Below, piece by piece: positions 1-6,552 of a DNA stretch of 15,283 bases. The position numbers and the translations under genes were made by a program. The stretch is taken from contig JBCCTK010000079.1 of the NCBI GenBank assembly GCA_039198685.1, positions 1 through 15,283 on the forward strand. The letters are read 5' to 3'. The first letter of the stretch is position 1. The number at the start of each line of letters is the position of its first letter. Below the pieces are notes generated by a model, which searched no databases, was not told the DNA's origin, and saw only the letters and a program-made list of their open reading frames with translations. This stretch comes from UBA5336 sp039198685 (lineage in GTDB: Bacteria > Pseudomonadota > Alphaproteobacteria > Caulobacterales > Hyphomonadaceae).

Positions 1-426
1 GCGGTCGACATCGGGCTCGTGGACCCAGAGTTCCTCACCGGTCTCGGCATCCAGGGCATGCACGACCGACCAAGCCGATGTGACGTACATGACGCCATCC
101 ACAACGATCGGCGTACTCTCCACCCCACGCGCAGTGCGCAGATCATAGGTCCAGGCCACGCCAAGACGCTCCACCGTTTCCAGATTGACTTTCTGCAGCA
201 GGGAATGGCGCGTTTCGTCGTAATTGCCCCCATAGGTCAACCACTCATCGGGTCGCTGATCGGCGGCAAGGATGCGCGCTGTATCCACATCGGCGAAGGC
301 TTGTTCAGAGATTGTGTCCTCTTCGACGATCTCAGTTTCTACAACATCAATGGTCGGTTCAGGTGGCCCGCACGCTACGAGCCCGGTAGCCAAACTCAGG
401 ACCCCAAGGGAACGCCATAGCGCCAT
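1..426 (-). CDS. PQQ-dependent (quinoprotein) dehydrogenase, N-terminal part, predicted lipoprotein
   Basis: Partial gene: 142 codons are visible and the reading frame runs open off the left edge. The start is the ATG at 426-424, preceded by a strong GGAGG at 435-439 (8-base spacing). The first 20 residues form a signal sequence ending in the lipobox LVAC (Cys19), so the mature protein should be lipidated. An acidic linker follows (residues about 21-60). From residue 62 the sequence matches the start of a quinoprotein alcohol dehydrogenase beta-propeller: TYGGNYDETRHS, then GVESTPIVVDGVMYVTSAWS, then ALDAETGEELW, a typical tryptophan-docking blade. Members of this family oxidise alcohols or other substrates in the periplasm using PQQ and Ca2+ or a lanthanide. 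The Glu in GVESTP lies where the family has a PQQ-contacting Glu. Substrate, metal and presence of a C-terminal haem domain cannot be judged because the rest is missing. Lipidation would be unusual, since most relatives have a plain Sec signal. Confidence 0.85.
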   Translation of the reverse strand, partial: MALWRSLGVLSLATGLVACGPPEPTIDVVETEIVEEDTISEQAFADVDTARILAADQRPDEWLTYGGNYDETRHSLLQKVNLETVERLGVAWTYDLRTARGVESTPIVVDGVMYVTSAWSVVHALDAETGEELWVHEPDVDR

Positions 427-516
427 GTGTCACTCCTCCCAGACGTGTGGCCCGTTCTCGAGCTCTGGTGCGGCAATTTAAGGGAAAAGCGCTTGATGTC
501 GAGGCAACACACAGAG

Positions 517-1395
517 CTATGCCGCAGCGGCGGTTCTCAAATCGGCTTGCGCTGCATCCACAGCCAGCACGATCGGAGCTTCCCAAGCGTCATAGGTTTT
601 CGGATCGCTGGCACCGGCCGGAAAAGTCACGGAACGGGAGGCATTTATCACTCCGCCTTCAAGGCCGTATTCACCCTGGACAAACCCTGCAACGGCTTCT
701 TTCGCCCCCGCGCCTTGTGCCCCATAACCGGGAACGAGAAACAGGGCGCTGGGCGCGATGTCCCGAAGGGATTTAGCCTCAGCTGGCCCCGTCGCACCGG
801 CCACCAACATCAAGGAGGACCAGCCGGACTGGCCTTTCATCCTTTTGATCGCCGGGGCCAAAGCCTTTGCGACACCAGCCCACAGAGAGCCGCTTTCCAT
901 GGTCATTTCCTGAAAGTCTGCTGAGCCAGGATTGGATGTACGCGCCAGCACGGCCACGCCTTTACCATTCACTTCTGCCGCCGCTATGAAGGGCTCTAGC
1001 GTATCCAGCCCCATATACGGGTTTACCGTGACACAATCGGCTGGAAACGGTGCCTCTTTTGCCAGATAGGCCGCTGCATACCCTTCAGCTGTAGACCCAA
1101 TATCACCGCGCTTGGCGTCGGCCAGCACAAGGAGGTCTTTGGCCTGTGCCCGGGCCATCACGGCTTGTAGCGCGGCCATGCCTTCCGGCCCGTGGCGTTC
1201 AAAAAGGCCGACTTGGGGTTTCACAATGGCGACCTTGTCAGCGCAGGAATCGACGAGGGCCATGCCCCAAGCGGCCAGCCCTTGAGGGGTATCCCCTCCG
1301 AAAAGTTCGGGAATCCGGCCCGCATGGGGGTCAATTCCAACACACAAAGGGCCGAAAGCGCGAACGCGCTCTATCAGGCGGTCCGCGAAACTCAA
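517..1395 (-). CDS. pyrF: Orotidine 5'-phosphate decarboxylase, type 2 (PyrF)
   Basis: 292 residues. Converts OMP to UMP, the last step of de novo pyrimidine synthesis, in the cytoplasm. The key catalytic motif is LVLADAKRGDIGSTA (Asp-x-Lys-x2-Asp), in the longer form found in the type 2 or mycobacterial-like OMPDC family; FGPLCVGIDPHAG near the N-terminus and FLVPGYGAQGA near the C-terminus fit the TIM-barrel phosphate-binding loops. Length fits type 2 (about 270-290) rather than the short E. coli type (about 245). The start is TTG at 1395-1393: an in-frame TGA lies only four codons upstream and no ATG is available, and a GAGG sits just upstream. Its first bases overlap the stop of the protease gene (TTGA), so translational coupling is likely. 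It is the last gene of a three-gene operon. Confidence 0.95.
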   Translation of the reverse strand: MSFADRLIERVRAFGPLCVGIDPHAGRIPELFGGDTPQGLAAWGMALVDSCADKVAIVKPQVGLFERHGPEGMAALQAVMARAQAKDLLVLADAKRGDIGSTAEGYAAAYLAKEAPFPADCVTVNPYMGLDTLEPFIAAAEVNGKGVAVLARTSNPGSADFQEMTMESGSLWAGVAKALAPAIKRMKGQSGWSSLMLVAGATGPAEAKSLRDIAPSALFLVPGYGAQGAGAKEAVAGFVQGEYGLEGGVINASRSVTFPAGASDPKTYDAWEAPIVLAVDAAQADLRTAAAA

Positions 1396-2219
1396 GACGA
1401 CACCTCACATGCAACCTTGACCACTTGGAGCGAATTTCGCGCAAGGTCGGCCCTGGCGCCATAATTCGCAACCGAAATCGGCTCTAATTGTCTGGGGTCT
1501 CGGGTCTCCACCGCAATCTCATCGAGAAACGCACGGATAGAACTCGGATCCGCAGTATAAATGCGGCCTCGACGCGGACTCTCAGCCACGATTACACCGC
1601 GAACGCGGCCTTCGGCGTCGAATACGGGGCCGCCGCTCAGGCCACCAAGCCCACCATTCAGGCCGCGTGTGCGGCCGACCTCGGCCCACGCCAGCACAGG
1701 CTCATCGGACGTGCGCTCGCCACGGCTCAACAATCTGGACCGCGCCAGCAGGCGGCTGGCAACCTCTCCTGGGCGGCCATTCGGGTAGCCCACATGGAAA
1801 CCATATTCGCCGACTCGCAGATCCTCTCCAAGGTCGAGGGCGGCTGACCGGGGACTGCGCCCAGTCGACAAAAGCGCAAGGTCACTGGTGTCCGATACAC
1901 GCACTTGGGCAACGGGCACATATCGGCGGGGTGCCACCAAAATAGAAACACGATCACATCCCTCAACCACGTGGCGCGCTGTCAACCAATCTCCCGCACG
2001 GTTGATGGCAAAGGCGGTGCCCAGTCCGTTTTGCGGCTGCTCGACTTGCACCAATATTCGCTCGTCAAACACGGATGCGTTCGGGAGCATGGGTCCGTCC
2101 TGCTGGAAATGATCCGGCAGTGGTTCAGGCGCATCGGCGTTATCCGTGCCGAGACCGGATAGCACCCACAACACCGTTCCCAGGACCAGCACATAAAAAA
2201 TAAGATCGAGCTGACGCAC
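1392..2219 (-). CDS. Membrane-anchored trypsin-like serine protease
   Basis: About 275 residues. An N-terminal transmembrane segment (about residues 7-23, LIFYVLVLGTVLWVLSG) is followed by a Pro/Asp-rich linker and a chymotrypsin-fold S1 domain, predicted periplasmic. Counting from the GTG, the apparent triad is His83 (TARHVVEG), Asp113 (SDTSDLALL) and Ser195 (GGLSGGPVFD). No PDZ domain follows, so it resembles a minimal DegP/trypsin-like peptidase. Start choice: AAAGGA lies 7 bases before GTG (2219-2217) and only 4 before an adjacent TTG (2222-2220), so I prefer GTG. It lies about 23 bases after the DUF350 stop and overlaps pyrF by 4 bases. Substrate is unknown. The conserved triad suggests an active enzyme. 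Confidence 0.85.
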   Translation of the reverse strand: MRQLDLIFYVLVLGTVLWVLSGLGTDNADAPEPLPDHFQQDGPMLPNASVFDERILVQVEQPQNGLGTAFAINRAGDWLTARHVVEGCDRVSILVAPRRYVPVAQVRVSDTSDLALLSTGRSPRSAALDLGEDLRVGEYGFHVGYPNGRPGEVASRLLARSRLLSRGERTSDEPVLAWAEVGRTRGLNGGLGGLSGGPVFDAEGRVRGVIVAESPRRGRIYTADPSSIRAFLDEIAVETRDPRQLEPISVANYGARADLARNSLQVVKVACEVSS

Positions 2220-2242
2220 CAAATTGTCCTTTGTCGTCGCCC

Positions 2243-2683
2243 CTACCTGGCAAAGAGATTGGGATCCCAGAGCCCCGTTGCCAATATCAAAGCTGAAGCA
2301 ATCTTGGTTCCGATCAGGACAATCGCGGCACCTGCCTGATCCTCCTCAATGCGACGCGGAAGATCACGAAGAAGCAGGTCTGTCACCCTGTAAGCGACCA
2401 ATTGCAGGAGTATCGCCACCGTGCCCCAGATCAAAAACCCTTGCCAGGTCAGGGCATTGGCCAAACAGGCCGCGATCGGTATCGCCAGGCCAATAATTGC
2501 GCCAGCCAGGGCCAAACCGGCCGCGCCATTCTGATTCTTCACAAGCGCCAATTCCCGCCACGGCGTCAATTTGACGTAAATGGCTGTCGCCGCAATTAGC
2601 ATGGCAAAGGCCATGCCTGTGTGGATAAGGAAGTCAGGCAAGCCGGCCCGGAAGGCTTCCATTGCTACCGACACATCGCCCAT
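2243..2683 (-). CDS. DUF350-type four-helix membrane protein
   Basis: 146 residues, almost entirely hydrophobic, with four predicted membrane helices near residues 18-38, 52-75, 82-104 and 119-137. It resembles the DUF350 (YjfL-like) family of inner-membrane proteins; I call this from the helix pattern and motifs such as NGAAGLALAGAIIGLAIP and the charged LLRDLPRRIEEDQ segment between helices 3 and 4. Molecular function is unknown. The start is the ATG at 2683-2681, with AGGAGTGAGT directly upstream; a longer reading frame to 2737 has no comparable ribosome-binding site. It is the first gene of the DUF350-protease-pyrF operon and is divergent from bdhA. Confidence 0.75.
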   Translation of the reverse strand: MGDVSVAMEAFRAGLPDFLIHTGMAFAMLIAATAIYVKLTPWRELALVKNQNGAAGLALAGAIIGLAIPIAACLANALTWQGFLIWGTVAILLQLVAYRVTDLLLRDLPRRIEEDQAGAAIVLIGTKIASALILATGLWDPNLFAR

Positions 2684-2791
2684 ACTCACTCCTATGATTG
2701 TTCGCCGGGTGCAAAATGATAGGGATGGGCTCTGCACCAGCCTTTTGCGCCCTTATACGAGCGTTCATCGGCGCCTCAAGGAGATCAAAAC
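2684..2791. promoter_or_regulatory. Divergent promoter region between DUF350 gene and bdhA
   Basis: 108 bases between divergently transcribed start codons, so both promoters should lie here. A TTATAC-like -10 candidate for bdhA is near 2751, but I see no convincing -35. Two arms GGTGCA (2708-2713) and TGCACC (2733-2738) form an inverted repeat with a 19-base spacer that could be a regulator site. The bdhA ribosome-binding site AAGGAG lies about 8 bases before its ATG. Confidence 0.4.
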
Positions 2792-3574
2792 ATGCTCAAT
2801 GGAAAAACCGCACTGGTAACCGGATCCACCAGCGGCATCGGAAAGGCAATTGCCACGCGCTTTGCCGCTGACGGCGCCAATGTGGTGCTCAATGGTTTTG
2901 GCAACGCTGAAGACATCGAAGCGCTGCGAGCCGGATTGGCCAAAGACCATGGTGTGAAGGTGGGATACTCCGGTGCAGACCTGACGGACCCAAGCGCCAT
3001 TGAAGGTTTGATGACATATGCGAAGGACGATTTTGGCGGCGCAGACATTATCGTGAACAATGCCGGGGTCCAGCATGTCGCTCCGGTCGAGGAATTCCCA
3101 GTGGCGCGTTGGGACTTGATCATCGCCTTGAATCTGACCGCGGCGTTTCATACCACTCGCCTGGGCTTCCCAGGCATGAAAGAAAAAGGCTGGGGCCGCA
3201 TCATCAATACTGCCAGCGCCCATGCCCTCGTAGCGTCACCGTTCAAGTCAGCCTATGTCGCCGCAAAACACGGTATTGCGGGCTTTACCAAAACGATCGC
3301 ACTGGAAGGGGCTCAGCATGGCGTGCGGTGTAATGCCATCTGCCCCGGTTATGTTTACACACCCTTGGTGGAAGACCAGATCGCCGACACCGCCCAGGCA
3401 AGGGGCATGACAGAAGAGCAAGTCAAGAATGATGTGCTCTTGGCGGCCCAGCCAACCAAGGAATTCGTTACGGCAGAGCAAGTGGGTGAATTTGCGAGCT
3501 TCCTTTGTTCAGACGCCGCCAGCCAGATAAACGGTGCCATGTTACAAATGGATGGCGGCTGGGTCGCACAATAG
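2792..3574 (+). CDS. bdhA: D-3-hydroxybutyrate dehydrogenase (SDR family)
   Basis: 260 residues, classical short-chain dehydrogenase length. Interconverts 3-hydroxybutyrate and acetoacetate with NAD(H), in polyhydroxybutyrate and ketone-body use. Visible motifs: nucleotide-binding TGSTSGIG (residues 10-17), NNAG (89-92), catalytic Asn114, Ser142, Tyr155 and Lys159 (YVAAK). The stretches NNAGVQHVAPVEEFP, HTTRLGFPGMK and CNAICPGYVYTPLVEDQI are characteristic of the BdhA subfamily rather than of FabG. Start ATG has AAGGAG 8 bases upstream. It is a single-gene unit, divergent from the DUF350 operon and convergent with the sbtB end. I see no phasin or PHB synthase gene nearby. Confidence 0.93.
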   Translation: MLNGKTALVTGSTSGIGKAIATRFAADGANVVLNGFGNAEDIEALRAGLAKDHGVKVGYSGADLTDPSAIEGLMTYAKDDFGGADIIVNNAGVQHVAPVEEFPVARWDLIIALNLTAAFHTTRLGFPGMKEKGWGRIINTASAHALVASPFKSAYVAAKHGIAGFTKTIALEGAQHGVRCNAICPGYVYTPLVEDQIADTAQARGMTEEQVKNDVLLAAQPTKEFVTAEQVGEFASFLCSDAASQINGAMLQMDGGWVAQ

Positions 3575-3590
3575 GCACCCAGGGTGTTTT
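3575..3590 (+). terminator. Possible weak terminator after bdhA
   Basis: Right after the bdhA stop, CACC-CAG-GGTG (3576-3586) can form a 4-bp hairpin (5 bp with a G-T pair) followed by TTTT (3587-3590). The stem is short, so this is only a candidate. Confidence 0.3.
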
Positions 3591-3784
3591 CCGGCCAAAT
3601 TGCAGGACTCAGCCGCTTGAATTTCTCGTCTGGGCGAGGCGGGTGAAGTCCGACGATGCGAGCACCGGTGGAGCTTTACGCGACGCTGGTCCTGACGGAG
3701 AAGACGCGGGCCGGAGCGGCTGCTCCAAAACAAACCTCTGATTCTAAACAGGTCGGCGTTGGGCGCTGGCGAGAGTTTCGCGAC
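3591..3784. other. Convergent intergenic region, no gene recognised
   Basis: About 190 bases between the 3' ends of bdhA (+) and sbtB (-). Short reading frames here have no family resemblance and no ribosome-binding site. The only structure I can see is a perfect 5-bp hairpin, GGAGC-GGCT-GCTCC (3713-3726), which lacks a T-run on the minus strand. Confidence 0.4.
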
Positions 3785-4096
3785 CTAAAAACGCTCCGGT
3801 CGCAAAACTTCCACGGCACTCACGCTGACCACCCCAATATGCAAACCCAGAATATTGGCGATTTGATCCAAGGCCATGTCGACCTTCTCGGCATCGCCTA
3901 TGGAGATAATGACCACCATATCCGATGCCGAGGAGATATCGGTGTCGCGAGACCAGCGATTCCCACCGCCAAAGCCCGCCATGGCCGGCAACACCGTATA
4001 GCCGGTCATCCCGGCCTGTTCGAGGACGCGGCATGCGCGCTTGTAGGCCATCCGCTCAATGATGAGCTCGATGCGGCGTTTCATATACAACTCCAT
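3785..4096 (-). CDS. sbtB: SbtB-like PII family signalling protein
   Basis: 103 residues, the size of a PII/GlnK-type ferredoxin-fold subunit. After a short beta strand (RRIELIIERM) comes a helix (residues 18-29), then GYTVLPAMAGFGGGNRW, the region of the flexible T-loop (about 39-56), and a second beta-alpha-beta half. SbtB proteins bind adenyl nucleotides such as AMP, ADP or cAMP and control the bicarbonate transporter SbtA; position 13 bases downstream of sbtA supports that role. The C-terminus ends at ERF without the Cys-bearing R-loop known from some cyanobacterial SbtB. Start is ambiguous: ATG at 4096 has GGGAGA upstream, while the in-frame ATG at 4084 (MKRRIEL) has its own GGAG with 6-base spacing. 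The gene symbol is by analogy. Confidence 0.82.
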   Translation of the reverse strand: MELYMKRRIELIIERMAYKRACRVLEQAGMTGYTVLPAMAGFGGGNRWSRDTDISSASDMVVIISIGDAEKVDMALDQIANILGLHIGVVSVSAVEVLRPERF

Positions 4097-4108
4097 GGCG
4101 CGGTCTCC

Positions 4109-5095
4109 CTATCCTGAAAAGCCGGCCGCTCGCTGGGCCAGAAAAATGTAGATCGGAATGCCAACGGTCACATTGAATGGGAAGGTGATGCCCAGCGACA
4201 AGGTCAAATAGACAGACGGTTTGGCCTCAGGCAGCGCCAGACGCATCGCGGCCGGCACCGCTATATAGGAGGCTGACGCGGCCAGTGTGATCAGCAGTGC
4301 CGCATCTCCAACGGGCACAGCCAGCATGCCGCAAACAACCGCCGTGATCCCAGCCGAGATGACCGGCATGTAAAGACCAAACGCAAAGGTTGGAAGCGTC
4401 ATCTGGCGCCAACCCTGGCGGAGACCCCGGCCTGCATTGAGCCCCATATCCAGCAAGAACAGACACAACACACCCTGAAACAGCCCCGTAAAGAAGGGTT
4501 GTATGCTGCTGGTGCCGGCTTCGCCTGCAATCCAGCCTATGGCCAGCGCCCCGACCAGAACCACAACGGACGCATTCAAGAGAACTTCGCGCACCAGTTC
4601 GCCGCGCTCGGAGCCAGCCACCTGACCGCGTTGTTTTTGTCCGCGGTGGGCCAGGATCAAGGCCGTGATGATCGCAGGTGTTTCCATGAGGGCTGCCGTG
4701 GCGACCAGATGACCGCCAGGTTCGAATCCAGACACCCGAACCGCTTCGGTCGCAGCCACGAAGGTCACAATCGAAATCGAGCCATAATGGGCCGCTGTCG
4801 CTGCGGCGTCGGTACGGCTAAGGCGCGTGGTGAATTGTAAAAGCGCAAAGGCAAGAACGGGGATAAGGAAGGACAAGATGATGCCTGAAACCAAGACCAG
4901 TATGACATCCGTTGTGAGGGGGTTTTTCGACATCTCCACCCCGCCCTTCAGGCCTATCGCCATCATCAAATATATCGACAATCCCTTGGAAAACGCTTCA
5001 GGCACGGACATTTGAGACCGCAATAAGGCCGCTCCCATGCCGAGCATGAAGAATAAGATGATCGGCGACAAAAGAGTCGAAAGGGCTGTGTCCAT
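4109..5095 (-). CDS. sbtA: Sodium-dependent bicarbonate transporter SbtA family
   Basis: 328 residues, about ten membrane segments in two halves around a hydrophilic loop (about residues 150-170). Cyanobacterial SbtA imports HCO3- with Na+ across the inner membrane. Family-diagnostic stretches are AHYGSISIVTFVAATEAV (about 102-119), MAIGLKGG (45-52), ALMETPAI (135-142) and LSLGITFPFNVTVGIP (299-314). Cyanobacterial members are somewhat longer, mostly in the central loop. ATG at 5095 is preceded by GGAG at 7 bases. The upstream spacer to the carbonic anhydrase stop is 83 bases and holds two perfect hairpins; sbtB follows 12 bases downstream. Alternative substrate specificity is possible because non-cyanobacterial members are poorly studied. 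Confidence 0.9.
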   Translation of the reverse strand: MDTALSTLLSPIILFFMLGMGAALLRSQMSVPEAFSKGLSIYLMMAIGLKGGVEMSKNPLTTDVILVLVSGIILSFLIPVLAFALLQFTTRLSRTDAAATAAHYGSISIVTFVAATEAVRVSGFEPGGHLVATAALMETPAIITALILAHRGQKQRGQVAGSERGELVREVLLNASVVVLVGALAIGWIAGEAGTSSIQPFFTGLFQGVLCLFLLDMGLNAGRGLRQGWRQMTLPTFAFGLYMPVISAGITAVVCGMLAVPVGDAALLITLAASASYIAVPAAMRLALPEAKPSVYLTLSLGITFPFNVTVGIPIYIFLAQRAAGFSG

Positions 5096-5124
5096 CGGCT
5101 GGCTCCGGTATCAATCGGTGTCCG

Positions 5125-5143
5125 CCGGATGGCTCAAATCCGG
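5125..5143 (-). other. Perfect RNA hairpin upstream of sbtA (proximal)
   Basis: CCGGAT (5125-5130) pairs with ATCCGG (5138-5143) around a 7-base loop. It sits 30 bases before the sbtA start in the carbonic anhydrase-sbtA spacer. No T-run follows on the minus strand, so it is a processing, stability or attenuation candidate rather than a simple terminator. Confidence 0.45.
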
Positions 5144-5151
5144 GCAATACG

Positions 5152-5172
5152 CGCCCAGATAACACCTGGGCG
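5152..5172 (-). other. Perfect RNA hairpin upstream of sbtA (distal)
   Basis: CGCCCAG (5152-5158) pairs with CTGGGCG (5166-5172) around a 7-base loop. It begins 7 bases after the carbonic anhydrase stop codon. A T-run is absent, so it may limit readthrough or stabilise a processed 3' end of the upstream message. Confidence 0.5.
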
Positions 5173-5178
5173 GGGGAT

Positions 5179-5814
5179 TTAAACCTGAATTTTCTCAAAT
5201 TCTCCGGTGATTGAGTCCAGCAACATGAGATCGCCCGATGCGATATCGAACCATGCGCCCTGCAGGCTGAGGGCGCCAGACTCCACGGCATCTCGCACAA
5301 AGGGAAACGTCAATAGATTCTCTATCGATGACTTGATCGACTCATGCTCCAGCGCAGCGGCGAGGTCCTGGGGAGTGCCATCTGGCATGCGCTCGAGCAC
5401 ACGCCGGCGTGCACTTGCCGCTATCTCTACCCATGGATCGATAAACTCGCCCGCGTGATTACCGTCCAGCGCGTCGACTGCAGCGCGTATTCCACCACAC
5501 TTGCAATGCCCCAGGACAACAACATACCGAACGGCCAGGGCTTTGACGGCGTATTCCAAGGCCGCGCTGACGCCGTGGCGCCCGTCACCCGTTTCATAGG
5601 GAGGCACCAGATTGGCCACGTTGCGCACGACAAACATCTGACCCGGAATCGTATCGAAAATTTCGGCAGGTTCGACGCGGCTGTCTGCACAGCCAATGAC
5701 CATGATGTCGGGATCCTGCCCCTCTTCCAAGCGCTCATAATGGGACTGCTCATACCGCCATGGTCCCGTCCGAAAACGCTTGTATCCATTAATCAGTTCA
5801 GCAAAGGCGGGCAT
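5179..5814 (-). CDS. Beta-class carbonic anhydrase
   Basis: 211 residues, normal for a beta-carbonic anhydrase (CO2 + H2O to HCO3- + H+; zinc enzyme, cytoplasmic because no signal peptide is seen). Zinc ligands and catalytic dyad are visible: Cys42, Asp44 and Arg46 in GCADSRVEP, then His103 and Cys106 in LGHCKCGG. FVVRNVANLVPP follows the first motif as expected. The reading frame continues upstream to 6117, but the ATG at 5814 has GAAGGA 7 bases before it and begins exactly at the family N-terminus (MPAFAELINGYKRFR). It probably heads an operon with sbtA and sbtB and is divergent from a TetR gene. Confidence 0.93.
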   Translation of the reverse strand: MPAFAELINGYKRFRTGPWRYEQSHYERLEEGQDPDIMVIGCADSRVEPAEIFDTIPGQMFVVRNVANLVPPYETGDGRHGVSAALEYAVKALAVRYVVVLGHCKCGGIRAAVDALDGNHAGEFIDPWVEIAASARRRVLERMPDGTPQDLAAALEHESIKSSIENLLTFPFVRDAVESGALSLQGAWFDIASGDLMLLDSITGEFEKIQV

Positions 5815-5967
5815 TTTGCAGTCCTTCGGGTAAGCAACGCCCGAACGTTCCCAATCGGGACTTGAATGGGCGAAAGAAAAATCGGATGAACGGAGCGTAC
5901 CGTTCGTTAGAGAAAGTACAAGTAGCCCAACGCCTTGAGGCGTGTCACGGCCAGATGAGGAACCGCT
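5815..5967. promoter_or_regulatory. Divergent promoter region, carbonic anhydrase / tetR
   Basis: 153 bases between divergent start codons. It holds the perfect inverted repeat at 5888-5905 and a small palindrome GAACGTTC (5843-5850). A TTGAAT (5862-5867) / GATGAA (5885-5890) pair with 17-base spacing could be a weak promoter toward tetR that runs into the inverted repeat. This promoter reading is tentative. Confidence 0.45.
5888..5905. promoter_or_regulatory. Candidate TetR-family operator
   Basis: Perfect 6-bp inverted repeat GAACGG (5888-5893) and CCGTTC (5900-5905) with a 6-base spacer, 18 bp in all. TetR-type repressors commonly bind such sites between themselves and a divergent target. 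Its location 62 bases before tetR and 74 before the carbonic anhydrase start fits autoregulation plus control of the divergent operon. Confidence 0.5.
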
Positions 5968-6552
5968 ATGGCAGGCAATACGCGCAAACAAGGACCTAAG
6001 CGCAGCGAAGAGTCCCGTGCGGCGATCCTTGCGGCAACGCGCGAAGAACTGGCCGAGAACGGGTGGCGCAAGTTCAGCGTCGACAGCGTTGCCAAGCGTG
6101 CCAAAGCATCCAAACAAACGATTTATCGATGGTGGCCGTCGGTGGGCGCCATGTGTGTCGATGCCGGGTTGGAATTGTTGCCCGCCCCCAGCCGCCTCGG
6201 ACGCGACCCAGCAGAACGCGTAACCGATATTTTCCTGCCCCTGGAAAGCGCTTCACGGACAGGCACTGGCCACGCCGTGCTGAGAGCGAGCCTGATCGCC
6301 GCTGCAGACGATGTCGATGCCGGAGAATATTGGCGCGCTTGGCTGCAGGACAATCTGCGCCTGCCATTGCGTAATGTCATGGCCGAATTAACCGCCAAGC
6401 GGGTGGTGCGGCGCGATTGGGACATTGATACCGCCATGGAGCTCATGCTTGGCGCTTTTTGGCATCGATTGGTCTTGATGCGCGCGCCCATTAGTGATGG
6501 CCATATGGGGGTCAGGGCCTCCCAACTGTTGAAGGTGTTTGCCGACACCTAA
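5968..6552 (+). CDS. TetR/AcrR-family transcriptional regulator
   Basis: 194 residues. The N-terminal TetR DNA-binding domain is clear: a first helix RAAILAATREELAENG (about 18-32), then the helix-turn-helix FSVDSVAKRAKASKQTIYRW (about 36-55), where the recognition helix contains KQTIYRWW. The ligand-binding C-terminal domain (about 65-194) is divergent and its ligand cannot be predicted. ATG has TGAGGA about 6 bases upstream. Divergent from the carbonic anhydrase-sbtAB cluster and overlapping the pheA stop tail to tail by 3 bases. Local repression of itself and the divergent operon is the default expectation, but this is inference. Confidence 0.9.
   Translation: MAGNTRKQGPKRSEESRAAILAATREELAENGWRKFSVDSVAKRAKASKQTIYRWWPSVGAMCVDAGLELLPAPSRLGRDPAERVTDIFLPLESASRTGTGHAVLRASLIAAADDVDAGEYWRAWLQDNLRLPLRNVMAELTAKRVVRRDWDIDTAMELMLGAFWHRLVLMRAPISDGHMGVRASQLLKVFADT

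Noticed and set aside
2684..2737. 18-residue longer DUF350 protein
   Set aside because: The ATG at 2683 has a strong AGGAG just upstream, while the upstream alternative has none.
3713..3726. GGAGC-GGCT-GCTCC hairpin as a terminator for the sbtB transcript
   Set aside because: There is no T-run after it on the minus strand and it is about 60 bases from the stop codon, so I kept it only as a note.
3656..4117. 153-codon open frame on the + strand opposite sbtB
   Set aside because: It is antisense to the clear PII-like gene, has no ribosome-binding site and shows no protein-family resemblance.
5815..6117. N-terminal extension of the carbonic anhydrase frame
   Set aside because: It crosses the divergent promoter region and the tetR start, and the ATG at 5814 has a good ribosome-binding site and matches the family N-terminus.
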